This document shows, piece after piece, positions 21,165 through 31,914 of a DNA stretch of 64,000 nt. Source of the DNA: Rhynchonema sp. JSB1_4. Its lineage: Eukaryota > Nematoda > Chromadorea > Monhysterida > Xyalidae. The DNA lies in the NCBI GenBank assembly GCA_030248065.1, contig JASAMV010005397.1, forward strand, positions 1-64,000, read 5' to 3'. The notes below the pieces were generated by a model that saw nothing but the letters and a program-made list of their open reading frames with translations, had not been told where the DNA came from and did not search any database. Numbering within the stretch: the stretch's first letter is position 1; each line of letters opens with the position of its first letter. A program made the position numbers and the translations under genes.

Positions 21165-22389
21165 ATGGATGGTGTAATGTGGTCTTTGCTTCTTCAACCG
21201 CTGTTTGCAATTGTGACCTCGGCTGCGAGGGTCGGTACGTGGACGACGAGGGCTGGATTGCAAAATAAGCCAACAACACGCACGAGACCGAAGAGTGATT
21301 TCTGTTGTTTCAGACCAGGCCTCGTGTGTCGGCCAGGGCGATTTCTCGACATATCACAAGGGCAACTGCTGGGTGTTTGGGCCGCATCAGTGCGATTTGG
21401 TTACTGGAATTTAATTTGAGTTATTCTTGGTTAGAGCTCAAAATTTGAAACTAACAAATTTTTGCGAACAGGCGACTATGTTGGCGGACGCGAATCAGTG
21501 CTGCAACGCATTTGATGATGGGTGGCCGGCGTTGTTGGCCAGTGACAGCCTCTGGGCGCATCTCGAGCCGTTCATTGCAACATTGGTGGGTTCATTTGAA
21601 CTGTCATGCGCGCACGCACACAATTTCGACGCATTAGTGCCGCGCACATAAGGGATAGAAGCCCTGTTGAGCACGACGACCGCCACGATTTTATTCAGCC
21701 CAACAGATGGGGCCGAACTGCCGGTTGGCGTCAGAACTTCACGAATGGCAAAGAGTACAGTTGGGAATGGGAGACCAAGGAAGGACTGCACATTCCGTTC
21801 AATCAGGCTATCACACTGGTAGGTCGGCTGATGTTTCACATGGAGACTCTCAAAGTGTATCAAACTTGTGTTCGTCTTTTAGTCCCGATGGTTTCATGGA
21901 GACCCGAGCTATGCGCACTGGACAAACTACGGGGTGAATTCAGTATTCAGAGGAAAGGACCTGCATGAATTTCTCGACAAGATGTTGTGTCAATACAGTA
22001 AGTAAACGACTGAACAGTTCTTGATGGCATCTTGGTGATTGCACAAAGGCAGTAGTCAAAACGTTGCAGAAGGCAACACAATCCATTATACACAAAGTGC
22101 AAACACTGCGCGCAATGGGGCGCTGCTGGCCGAATACACTGGGACGCAGTCTCAGCTGCACTGCTCTGCGAAATGTCACAAAGTCATTGCTTGTATGGCG
22201 TATACCTGGATCGAAGCCACCGGTTTGAACAATCGGATACTTTGATTTGTTAGTAATTGTTACTGAAAACTGTTGAAATTCGACATACATGACTCAGGAA
22301 CGTGCCGATTGCATTTCGAGACCAAAGACGACCAATTCTACGGCACTATTGTCACGCAGGCCGGTGCGGAGTACTTTGAAACCGATTGA
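21165..22389 (+). CDS. secreted C-type-lectin-like domain protein, copy 1
   Basis: Six exons with consistent phases: 21165-21234, 21314-21399, 21472-21585, 21699-21818, 21883-21997, 22298-22389 (597 nt, 198 residues; a second ATG at 21177 would remove four residues). Signal peptide MWSLLLQPLFAIVTSAA, then one C-type-lectin-like fold: CVGQGDFSTYHKGNCWVFG, ADANQCCNAFDDGWPALLAS, DSLWAHLEPFIATL, GKEYSWEWE, WFHGDPSYAHWTNYG, MLCQY. The cysteine and tryptophan spacing fits the family, but no canonical calcium-site triplet such as EPN or QPD is visible, so sugar binding is uncertain. Likely extracellular. The paralogue at 47544 keeps every splice site and frame. Exons were inferred by hand, so small boundary errors are possible. 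Confidence 0.75.
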
Positions 22390-25300
22390 AAGCAATTGTC
22401 TACATTAAGGGTCAAAATCGTGGGTGATCAATATTCTGTCATAAAAATTCCACCAGTGCTTCTCAGTCCAGAGTCACCAGCAGTCCTGTCGGGTAACATT
22501 GTGAAAATCTGACTTTTTGTCAAGAACATTTGCTCAGAGCACCACGTGCTTTGTTCGCAAAGTTGTCAAACCATGGGTGGGACAAAAAGTTTTAGCATTG
22601 TTGTTATTTTTATCCAAAATGAAGAATCAATTTTATTACATCAGTGTATCAGTGAAGAAAACACGTTCAATCTACTCTCAAAAATACCCGTTTTATACTG
22701 ACAAAGACCAATGGACAGAAATGCACTCCTAGAATTCCAAATAAAGCCCCCGGGGCTCTGTTCAGCAAAAATCTACCGAATTGAGCGCCATGGCTCAATT
22801 TTGGGTTCGGCTCTGGACGGAAAACCCCGGACATTGACTGCCTGACAGCAATTTGCTGTGGGCGAAATCAAAAAATGGCGATCGGTCCAGTCCGCTCTTG
22901 CCTTGGTCACATTAGAAGACTTTTTGCGCTCAAGATATTTTTAAATTTATGAATACTGATGCCATTGGTTTGCACCGTTGTGAAACTTGTCTATTATTAT
23001 GTATAATATCTGTTTCGTTCAACTCTTACGCTCAGACCAGTCCACCGATCACCAAGTTTGATTTCATCCCTGTTTGTCACAAGTTTTTCGTTTGATTGAC
23101 TTACACAGCTGTAAGCGTTGTTTTTATTACTATTCTCACCATTTTGTCCACTTTCACGATATTTTGCGCCGAATTCTAAATGTTTATGATACCGTATACC
23201 GACATGTACACTGGATGTTCACGTAACCGCTTTAAATCACTGGAAAGCAACGACAAGTGTGTAAAACAAGCGAGACAAGCAACTCCAATTCACGGAAAAG
23301 ATCGCCTCCTAATCCCGTAACAAATCACTTGCACTTTACTGTAATCTGTGGGACGGTGCGGGTCCGAAGACAACACTTCATTCCATGTCAATACTTCATG
23401 GTCCGGGGACATCGTCGCGCGTTTTGACTTGGTCGTGCGTATTTTCAACTGGCTTGGGTTTAGGCTAAGGCTTAGGCTTAGGCTTATGATTGGACTTATG
23501 CTTAGGCTTAGGCTTCCAGCTTTCCCTAACAGCCAGATATGTCGTAATTCACAAAACGCGCGACCATGTGACAAAGAGCGACGATGTCTCACAACCTACT
23601 TCATTGAGAAGGCAGTTCATGCGAGTCAAACACACTTCATGTGAGACAACTGTTCACGTTTTCACTGCTGTGAGTGTTCTTCTATTTCGCTGCTGTGAAT
23701 GAAACACAGCAGATCTTATTGCTCGAGTAAGACATCACTGCTGCGCACAACAGTGCAAGCCACGGGTAATTAAACCACAAGTTAGCCACATGGTATTGAT
23801 CACACAATGACCATATAAGAATTCATCAAATCAATCCTGATTTTCACGTTCAGTCACTCTTAACCACTGTGCTATTTGTGATTCTCACAAAACATGTTCA
23901 CCTGAAAATAATCTAGCAGATCAACCACGTTGCCGGAGGTCTGAAACATTCTCTTTACTACATGCTTTGTGTGCGATCACGCAATGCAACGTCACCATAC
24001 CCGTCACTTCCCTCTTTACGATTCAGGAAAAAAATTGACCAATTCTTATAAAGTCATTGTGAAGCCAATACCTTACAATAATGTAACAGCAGTGAGTTTT
24101 GCCCGCTTCGGTCGGTTTTCACAGACGGTCGAGGTGCCAGGCCTCACAAGTCAAACAGTTTCATTTGCACCACTGCACTATGCATTTCACGAGCCAGTAG
24201 AAGATGCCCGTAAGGTGCAGGTGCAAATTATGTGATGTTGTTGCTTCTTCAACAAAAATCGAGGCACGGATTCAGCATTGTTTGACGCACCCAGGCACTT
24301 CGCAGCTACAGTATGTCGCACAAACTGTCACAATTCTTTCACCGGAGCTTTTCCTACGCGGACAAAAACGACACTGCTGAAAGCTGATTGGTTGTTTTAC
24401 ATGGGCGTAACTTTCAAATGATCACCGCCACTATGCAATATCACGCTATCTGGCACTTCGTAAAATATTGTGCGTCATGACCGCCGCACCTCCGCAAGCA
24501 CAAATGCACAGATAACAAGCAATGTGGAGGTGCTATCATCAAGCAAACAGATATGGACTCATAAAAACAGCGTGATGAAACAGCAAGCCAAAGCCAAACC
24601 CACCTTGCGTTGTGTGTTGCGACGTAAAAACTCACAACTTTTTATGATGAAACATATTTTTTTCGAGTGTTGTGCTTTTATCAAAACGTTTTCCGCCTGT
24701 TTTTGGCGCCACAATTGAGCAGATGGTGTTGTTCTTGCGCATCATTTGTCCCCCGCCTCCACACCGCCAGTCAGTTTTAAGCTCATCCGTACGTAAACTG
24801 CCGAGCAAATCAGTCTTATTTTCATTTCTCTGATCACCATTTCCTTGTTGCACACGGTTGGGCAAAAAACTTTTTCTAAAATTTTTTTTAGAAAAAAAAC
24901 GCTTTAAAAATAAAAACTTTTTTCAAAAGCGCCCAAATGCCACAACAGGCTCGTGCTCCAAAAAAGATTGAAAAGGTTATAAGGCGTGTTGTAAACGTGT
25001 TTCAACCCTTTCCAAGCGAGTTGCAAACGTTCCGATTTGGCCCACATCATCTGACCAAATTTGGCAAAGGGTCGCTCGACCATGAAATCAAACCCATATC
25101 GACATATCTCGATAATGCAAAAATTGGTCGAAAAATTTTTTAACAACCATTGGCCATCCAAACAATACTTTTCCTTAAAAATCACGGTATTTTCCTTGAA
25201 AAAAATCAGGGAAAAACAAGGAAATGCAGGATTTAAAAAAAACGAAAAAACGATACAGTCGTTTCTTCTTAACCCTGGTTGCACCAACTGCTGTGTAGCA

Positions 25301-25943
25301 TCGTTCTAATATTATTTCGCTGCGGAGTCCAGTCCGCTTGCGTGTATGTGATTGTAAAACCGGTTTATTTTTCAACTCTCTTTTTCAATCGTCATGATCA
25401 AAACTGTTCGCTGACTGCTGTTTACCAATGCGCGTTTCTTATTTGCACGGAGAGCGAAAACAACAGAACTACAGAATTGTTACCTTTTGCATGGCAGGTC
25501 TGTTTCACCACAGTAAAGTCGTATTTTGGGCATAAAGTTTTTAACAACGATTGCACTGGCATTAGTACCTTGGTAACAAATCAAACTGGAAGAAAAACGT
25601 GCGAGAACTACAGTATATACATATATGTATTTGTTGTTGTTGTTGTGCGTGCAGTTCTATTTATCACGTGAACTCCGCACATGAAATTCATTTCCATGAG
25701 CCTACATCATACTGTTGATGTTGACCGAACGTGACGTTATCAATCGATCGATATGGCTGTTGGATTATTATCCATACCTGTACTTATACTGTAACCCTGG
25801 GATGCATACTTGTGTCCTAGATATCGATAGCATAGCGTCAGCAACGCCCTCCCCATGTCCATCATAAAACTTCCTGACCATTGGTTGTGGTTGCTGATGT
25901 GTACGCACGTCAGTCGACATGTTTGGCGGTTGAACCCCGTTTT
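22390..25943. other. rest of duplication copy 1, no convincing gene
   Basis: Contains a dispersed repeat at about 23940-24360 (also 19220-19560, 31215-31450 inverted, 46000), and an A/T hairpin-rich segment at 24850-25280 resembling CAGGGTTGG-type elements. The open frame at 25279-25671 is intact in its body in both copies but its start is frameshifted by 2 bp in copy 2. Confidence 0.5.
23451..23516 (+). repeat. interstitial TTAGGC telomere-like repeats
   Basis: Five TTAGGC hexamers, some in tandem, with degenerate spacers (ttaggcttaggcttatgatt; cttaggcttaggcttcc). TTAGGC is the nematode telomere unit. The stretch lies in the ~190-bp piece absent from duplication copy 2. Confidence 0.7.
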
Positions 25944-27443
25944 AGTCAAAAACAAAGTGGTCGCTTGACTGTGTGGCGTCATTGACTATCCCAGTGGATA
26001 CTTATTTTTATCAATGCGGCCGAAATCGAAAGTGTCCACAGTGCCCGCGCGACAAAGTACAACACCAGCTTCAACGCTATCTGTATTTGAGACCACCACA
26101 GCCAACATTGAACTTTGCGGCCAGGCTGGTGGCCAACGATGAGATATTTCTTGAACAGGTTGGATAGGTTAATCCACCAACTAACCGCACAAAATTCACT
26201 GGCTAGTCCGACAATTAACGTCACCAAACACAGAGGTTGTCCCCCGACTAACGGGCAAGGGTGATCTCCGTCGACGCCCTTGAGTGCACAATATATTGTC
26301 CAATCACAAAACACATGCTGATAAATCCACCACCAACCCACAAAATCACGTTAGTCCGGTATTACGTCACAAAACACACAGGTTACTCCCCCACTAACCA
26401 TCTGGCGTCTTTGACAATTATGACAATTATATTTTTGTATATCGTTATTTTTGTAATCAGGTTATAAATTAGTTACGCTGTTGGGTGGTTTATATTTTAT
26501 TCCTCAAATACTGTAATAGTGTCCAAGTGTAAGAAGTTATGTCAGTCGAAAAAATGGGGTAAACTTTTGTTCCGGGTGGTACAACTCGTCTGCGGCATGA
26601 AGAGTGGATGAATGAAACAATGAAAAATAGCATGATCAACAGACACAATACGAAAAGTAATACACGCGTGAGTGCGGTACCAAACTCGGTGATTGGATCG
26701 GATCTACCTTGAGCACGTGATTTTCTGGGCAAAAGCACATGTCTCAGGTTTATTTTAGTGACGCCATAAAAATCGGCCAGCGCGACAGAAACCCCTGATC
26801 AGCTAAAAATGACTTGTGTTCAATGCGAAGCTTGTGTAATCATGGTGCATTTCAAACTGAGCACAAGAAACGCAGAACCAGTCAATTCGGATCCTATCAC
26901 CAAGTTTGATACATGTCTCATAACACAAATACGTACAGTAGCTTTTATATTGCCTACAAATGTTGTGGATGGATACAATCTTTGCATGGATAATTTACAT
27001 GGTGCAGAGTCATGTCGGTTGTGGAACAAGAGAATAACATTTTTGAGTAAACTTTGGGTCGGCGTGGAAGATCGGTGTGGTACTATTGCGCCGCATCACA
27101 GGTGCATGGGTGAGCGAAAGCAAAAAAACGGTGCTTGCCGGTATGGCTTACGTGTGTATTTTTGTCAACCGAATATTATTGTTGTTTTTCTATTTTTTAT
27201 TTTTTTGGGTAGATTTTTGTATTTTTTTGTATTTTTTTCATTTTTTGCATTGTTTTTCGTATATGCAAGCAGAAGCAAGCGCGTGCAGTTCTAAAATGGT
27301 TTCAAAGATTAGCCAGGGTGCGGTTGCGGACAAATTTGATTTGCTAACTGCGACGAAACGAAAGAGTAGGTTATTAGATACGTACGTGACTGACTGCCAC
27401 CAGCATTTCACTGCTCACGCACCCCAGCCCCAAATACGTATAC
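25944..27443. other. intergenic, no convincing gene
   Basis: About 26160-26440 has a diverged tandem pair (ccaccaactaaccgcacaaaat / ccaccaacccacaaaatcacg). gatcaccaagtttgat-type motifs occur at 26679 and 26890. The minus open frame at 26490-26738 encodes a hydrophobic segment but starts in that repeat motif. A T-rich stretch lies at 27176-27262. Confidence 0.4.
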
Positions 27444-27666
27444 GGGTGAAATTTTCGAAACGGTGTCAAGGTCAGTTGGGCGTAAAGGTCGGTGTAAAGT
27501 TCGGTCGAAAGCTCGGTCGGCGTAGCTCGGTGTAAACGTCAAGCATTGCCTGTTATTAACATGGAATATTTCAAGTTTACACCGAGGTCTATCACACTGA
27601 GCTGTCGACCGAGCCTTCTACCGACCTTTACACCCAACTGACCTTTACTCCGTTTCAAAATTCACG
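27444..27666. repeat. foldback repeat, GTGTAAAGGTCAGTTGGG family, copy 1
   Basis: gggtgaaattttcgaaacgg..aaggtcagttgggcgtaaagg is inverted at 27610-27666. Related copy with internal tandem duplication at 40745-41092. Confidence 0.65.
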
Positions 27667-27775
27667 CAATGTTATACAGAACGTGCTCGTGAATGAATGT
27701 GCTAAAGATATCTACGCAGCAAGTGACAAACGCCAAACAGTCTAAAAATTACAAGCAAAAATTACAACAAGCCCA

Positions 27776-28479
27776 CTATTCGTCATCGTCAGGCCCACGA
27801 ATGGCGCTGAGTAGCTTTGCATTCTCAGCACCGTTGCCGTTGGCCAGATGCGGGTTTGGACGCGGCGGACGATCGCGATACTTGTTCTCCAGACACTTGA
27901 AGTACTCGCAGATGTACGGATTGGCGTAAAGGTTGCCGAAATCCATCAAATATCCGGTCGCTGGAAGGTGGTAATTGCCGTAAATCGCAGCGTAGTCGCC
28001 GGCCATCGCCATTGCAATGTGTTGATTGTTGTAATCGTTATCTGGTTGAGGGCCCCCTCGCCACGGCGACGCGTGACCTGTGCGATATTTGATTTCTTTA
28101 GTGCGTGATGGCTGCCGTTGATGGTCGGAGCTTCAGCAAACGCTATGCCTTTGTAAGGTACCTTGTGTGCCGATTTACAACACAAGTCGACGTTTCGGGA
28201 TCGATAAGGACCCTTCGATAAGCGACAATTTGGAAAAAAGCCACGTCCTTCTGGGACGTTGGCGGCATAGCTCAAATTTAATGTGAGCATGTGAAAAGTA
28301 CGTACCGCAACCAAAATTAGCAGAAGCAGAAATTTAGCTCTTTTTTGAAAAATGTATACCTTGGTTGTAGTGACCACCTTGTCACTCAGTTTCTGTTGAG
28401 ATAATGGATCAAAACAAAGCACCCTGGCCTTCATATAGGAAGAGAATGACAGCGTGATTCTCTTGTAAACAATATTCAT
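27776..28479 (-). CDS. unrecognised protein, two exons, one membrane segment
   Basis: Exon 1 28162-28479 (106 codons, ATG at 28479) ends CCKSAHK before a GTACCT donor. A 50-bp intron with acceptor GGCAG at 28112-28113 leads to exon 2, 27776-28111 (111 codons and stop), phase 0 to 0, 217 residues. The N-terminal part has a hydrophobic helix (AKFLLLLILVAV, about 51-62). Exon 2 is Asn/Tyr/Gly-rich (PDNDYNNQHIAMAMAGDYAA, YGNYHLPATGYLMDFGNLYA), then CEYFKCLENKYRDRPPRPN and an acidic GPDDDE end. I do not recognise the family. Its first 14 codons and 5' UTR lie in an 82-bp repeat that recurs at 29485-29566. Divergently transcribed from 28642. Exon 1 could instead start at an internal Met (MLTLNLSYAANVPEG). 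Confidence 0.65.
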
Positions 28480-28518
28480 TCTCTAATTTTCACCGCATAA
28501 ACTTCTGTTGTGCGATTT
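28437..28518. repeat. 82-bp direct repeat, copy 1
   Basis: aggaagagaatgacagcgtg through gttgtgcgattt, identical to 29485-29566. It includes the start codon and first 14 codons of the 27776-28479 gene. The copies are about 1.05 kb apart and bracket the Lys-rich gene. Confidence 0.9.
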
Positions 28519-28641
28519 GGTGGTTCCTGCGAGGTACGATCCTCGTGTTTCGCGCAGGCCGAGCGCGTGGTGGCGCCAAGAGCTACCGTAACCCTGCTGT
28601 TTTTTTGGCTCGAATATTTTGATGTTCAAAAAACAATAATA
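28480..28641. promoter_or_regulatory. 162-bp divergent intergenic region, putative bidirectional promoter
   Basis: Separates head-to-head start codons at 28479 (minus) and 28642 (plus). Inference from gene arrangement only; no specific motif is assigned. Confidence 0.35.
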
Positions 28642-29355
28642 ATGTCATCGCTTCAAGAAAAGGAATCGACTCTTTCCCAAGTGAAATTGATTCGATATAC
28701 GCCGAAATATGTGCTGCAATTAGTGGAAACTGTGAAAGCGTATGGCGGAAATCCCGCGGATGTGAAAAGCCTCCGGGATATTTTGATTCATCTGTGCGTG
28801 ACCGCCGGACTCTGGCCTCAAGTCGATCTGATATCGTTCAAAGTGCCAGTCATATACCATAAGCCGTACTCATGGTATTTTCTGTATTGGGCGATTGCAA
28901 AGATGTTGCCCAATGAATTGCAGTGCCCGGACTATCTTCATGAGCGCATCAAGTCGTATTTTCATGAAGCGAATTTCCCTTCTGTACCCGAACAGCCCAC
29001 GAGCCCGATTGTCGAATGCCGCAACAGCGAAGAATCGATGAAAAGCGCCGTGGAGATAAAGAATAAACAGAAGATGAAGAAACGAAGAAAGAAAAAGAAA
29101 GAGAAAAAGAAAGTGAAGAAAGAGAAAAAAAAGAAGGTGATCAAGGGACGAAAGAAGAGACGCCGTCGGCCGAAGAAACAAGCGGCGAAGAACTGCCACG
29201 TTCGCAAGAAGCCGTTCGATTGTGCCACGACGGCGAGTGATGACGCGGTCGAATCGAGGACGTGGCCGATTGGTGATATGGCGTCGATGTGCGACGATGT
29301 GAAGAAGGAAATGGCCGCGCGAGGAAGGGGTGTAAAGAAGAAAAAGACAACGTAA
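28642..29355 (+). CDS. unrecognised lysine-rich basic protein, single exon
   Basis: 237 codons from ATG 28642, chosen because it is the first Met with clearly coding-like sequence; the frame is open back to 28510. Residues 1-120 form a compact globular part (LIRYTPKYVLQLVETVKAYG, DVKSLRDILIHLCVTAGLWP, YHKPYSWYFLYWAIAKMLPN, CPDYLHERIKSYFHEANFP). Residues about 145-195 are almost all Lys/Arg, a likely nuclear or nucleolar targeting or nucleic-acid-binding segment. The C-terminus is basic (RGRGVKKKKTT). No intron is seen. It sits between two identical 82-bp repeats, so it may be part of a duplicated or retroposed unit. No family recognised. Confidence 0.7.
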   Translation: MSSLQEKESTLSQVKLIRYTPKYVLQLVETVKAYGGNPADVKSLRDILIHLCVTAGLWPQVDLISFKVPVIYHKPYSWYFLYWAIAKMLPNELQCPDYLHERIKSYFHEANFPSVPEQPTSPIVECRNSEESMKSAVEIKNKQKMKKRRKKKKEKKKVKKEKKKKVIKGRKKRRRRPKKQAAKNCHVRKKPFDCATTASDDAVESRTWPIGDMASMCDDVKKEMAARGRGVKKKKTT

Positions 29356-29484
29356 TTTAGTTCAAGGTTCTGGTTTGACGTGTAGTCAGGAAATCGGTGA
29401 CAAATGATATTGTGATTATGGGTGATTTTCCACCTTCTCTGTAAACGCCCACTTTTCTGTTAACATTCCCTGGTGGAAGGGAGG

Positions 29485-29566
29485 AGGAAGAGAATGACAG
29501 CGTGATTCTCTTGTAAACAATATTCATTCTCTAATTTTCACCGCATAAACTTCTGTTGTGCGATTT
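29485..29566. repeat. 82-bp direct repeat, copy 2
   Basis: Identical to 28437-28518, so it carries a second copy of the promoter-proximal end and first codons of the minus-strand gene, with no gene body following. Confidence 0.9.
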
Positions 29567-29662
29567 ATATACAGGGTGTAGAAAATGTTGCCAATTTTCT
29601 GACTTTTCTGGCATCAGTATGCCAGGTCAGTATTCTAGCATTAGTGTGTGCCGATTCCTTTG

Positions 29663-30021
29663 TATAGTCCAGCCACCAGCTCATGAGACGACTTTTTTTA
29701 AAGCTTGCTTGGCCGCATTCAAAAATGCTCCAGATACACGTGTTTTCGCAAATAAAAGAAAGATATTGGCTGAGGGAGATGATGACAAGTTCCAGCTGGC
29801 TGACCTCAATTTGTTGCGTGCTTACGCGAACAGCAGCGATGTTCAGCACACAAATGTTTTGGGAGTCAAAAGGGAATTTACGCACCGAGTGGAGAGCGTG
29901 TTTTTAAAAAATACGTGCGTTTCTCTTTCTTTCATTTCCGAAATACGTGGAACCGGAACATTGTTGGATCCGCACAAGCCAATTTCAAAAAAAAGTCTCA
30001 TGAGTTCGTGGCTGGACTATA
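29663..30021. mobile_element. TATAGTCCAGCC MITE, copy a
   Basis: About 35-bp inverted ends (tatagtccagccaccagctcatgagacg and its inverse). Interior matches copies at 35959-36303 and 38048-38411. It encodes a stretch similar to DDDKFQLADLNLLRAYANS but is frameshifted relative to the other copies. Confidence 0.8.
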
Positions 30022-30143
30022 CACCTATAGCGGATGCCGCTTGTGCGTGCTTGGGGCTTGTGTAAACTACTAAATGCGCCTCCTTTGGTCTCTTCTTGTG
30101 CTTCTTCTTCTTTTGGGGCAACTTTGCCGCGTGTAATTAGGTG

Positions 30144-30846
30144 CAGGGTTGTTTCAAAAAAAGTGGTCAATTAAAAAAAATTTAAAAAAAATTTTTTTTT
30201 GAAACTCAGATTTTGCTTTTTTTTAATAAAAAAAGTTGCCCAAAATGGGCTAAAATGTCCAAAAATAGCCTTTTTCGAGGCAAAAAATTGGCACTTTTTT
30301 TCTGTGGACGAGACAATTTTTTCAAAATCGCGCCTGCGGCGCCCTGTATTGTCCCCAAATCCGTACAGGGATGCGCGGGGCTGGTCTTTTATAGTGATGT
30401 AGCACCGATAATGTACTACTACATGCTACTACACATGTATATATGCAGGTCTGGTGAAAAACCGGGCGCGCAAAGTCGATCTGACGCGCAAGATTTGGGC
30501 TGTAATCGATATTTTGATGGTCGTATATCAGATATACGGCATTAGATGCATTAAAATACGTTGTACGGCATGCTACAATACATCAGAGTAACATCGTTAG
30601 TGAACATCAACCTCAGACTGGTCGGAGACCATGGAATCTGCACAATACTACCGGATGTCACCACACAAGTTCGGTCTGAGGCGAAAATTTTTCAATTTTT
30701 GAAAAATATGTTGTATCGATTTCATTTATCCTGAAACGTCGTTTGCAACACTTTTTCTAATAAAAAATTTTTCGTCAAAAAAAATCAAAAAAAAAATTTT
30801 TTTTTAAAAAAAGCTCGTTAATGAAAAAAATTTTTTTTCAACCCTG
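30144..30846. mobile_element. CAGGGTTG-end A/T-rich element
   Basis: Ends CAGGGTTG and CAACCCTG with long A/T hairpin-forming runs just inside. Same type as 36689-37449 and 44855-45586, but no target duplication is visible here. Core contains cgcgcctgcggcgcc near 30333. Confidence 0.6.
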
Positions 30847-31914
30847 AGTGTTTGCTTTTCTGTTGTTTTCCTGTTTTGGATATCTTGCAGTTCCTTCCTG
30901 CTCTGACTTTGTCTCTTCTAAGATTTCGACTCTACTGCACTCTCGTGTATTTTGCTTGGCGTGTCCTATTATTGCTTGGCGTGTATTTCACAACTTTGGG
31001 CGACTTACTGTACTTATCACAAGTTGAGCCGCTACGCTCCGCAATTTTTGAGACTAGTTGGACGACTATATTATCGCTGGCTTAGCTGAATCACTTCGTT
31101 CACCAAATTGTGACACCAGTTGCACGACTAGCACCAACCTACATGAAACATTACGTTCTGCAATCTGTGACACTAGTTGGTCGACCAGGTTAATCAGTTT
31201 GTTAAATATCACCTATCATTTCGAAAAATGTGTTTGCGACCGGCAACAAAAATGGCTGACCAATTTAATTCGCAGTTGATGACACAAACAATGGCAATTC
31301 CCCTGCGAGCGCGCGGCGTATAGTATTGGTTGCACAACGAGTTTAAAAGAATTGATCAATTTTTTTTCCTGAATCGTAAAGAGGGAAAGTGACGGAGCAG
31401 TGACGTTGCGTTGCGCGATCGCACACAAAGCATGCAGTCACCAAAATGTTTCAGACCCGCAGCAACGTGGGTGCTCTGCTGGATTATTTTCAGGTCAAAA
31501 TGTTTTGTGAAAATCACGAATAGCACAGTGATTAGGAATGACTGAACGTGAAAATCAGGATTGATTTGATGAATTCTTATGTGGTTATTGTGGTTATTAT
31601 ACTGCATAGCGGTCAAGGTGCTTGTTTTGACCCATTGCATATCATCAGAAACTGAGCGACAGCTTGTGGTCACCACAACCAAGGTATACGGCGATGCCTC
31701 CGGCACTTTTTCCAAGTTCGGATGATAAGTGACCAAAAAATACATCTGAAAAAATTTTCCGCCAAATTTGAGTGTTCTGGGGAACACAGCACGAGCTATG
31801 GTAGTGCCGTCGTGGTGAATGTATAGTATCAAATGAAAGCCCAAGCATTTGTGAAAAAACTAGTAATAATTTGAATCGGACGCACCAAATATTTTAAGCT
31901 TATTGTGTGGGAGG
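30847..31914. other. intergenic with short tandem repeat
   Basis: About 31020-31190 has three diverged ~60-bp units (gctacgctccgcaatttttgagactagttggacgac / cttcgttcaccaaattgtgacaccagttgcacgac / acgttctgcaatctgtgacactagttggtcgac). 31215-31900 is largely the dispersed repeat of 23830-24200 inverted. Confidence 0.45.

Larger units (their letters stand above)
20630..25943 (+). repeat. segmental duplication, copy 1 (partner 46996-52627)
   Basis: About 5.3 kb shared at very high identity with 46996-52627 in the same orientation. Shared sequence starts at ttaaaaaacttcacggagtg and ends at cggttgaaccccgtttt. It carries an intact C-type-lectin-like gene. Copy 1 has about 190 extra bases at 23400-23590 (with TTAGGC units) between acttcat repeats; copy 2 has a 495-bp hAT MITE. 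Confidence 0.93.

Noticed and set aside
24850..25280. Possible third CAGGGTTGG-type hAT element in the duplicated segment
   Set aside because: Ends are degenerate (CACGGTTGGG / AACCCTG) and the flanking gttgcac match is offset, so no target duplication can be claimed.
25279..25671. 130-codon frame with a signal-like start (MHQLLCSIVLILFRCG) and several cysteines
   Set aside because: The body is open in both duplication copies, but the start is shifted by a 2-bp deletion in copy 2 and no splice structure repairs it. Left unannotated.
26490..26738. Minus frame with a hydrophobic helix (RVLLFVLCLLIMLFFIVSFI)
   Set aside because: Begins in the dispersed GATCACCAAGTTTGAT motif and lacks a supported upstream exon; T-rich composition alone can yield such helices.
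27077..27535. 152-codon frame with a Phe-rich stretch
   Set aside because: The Phe run is a T-rich low-complexity tract and the C-terminal part is the 27444 foldback repeat.
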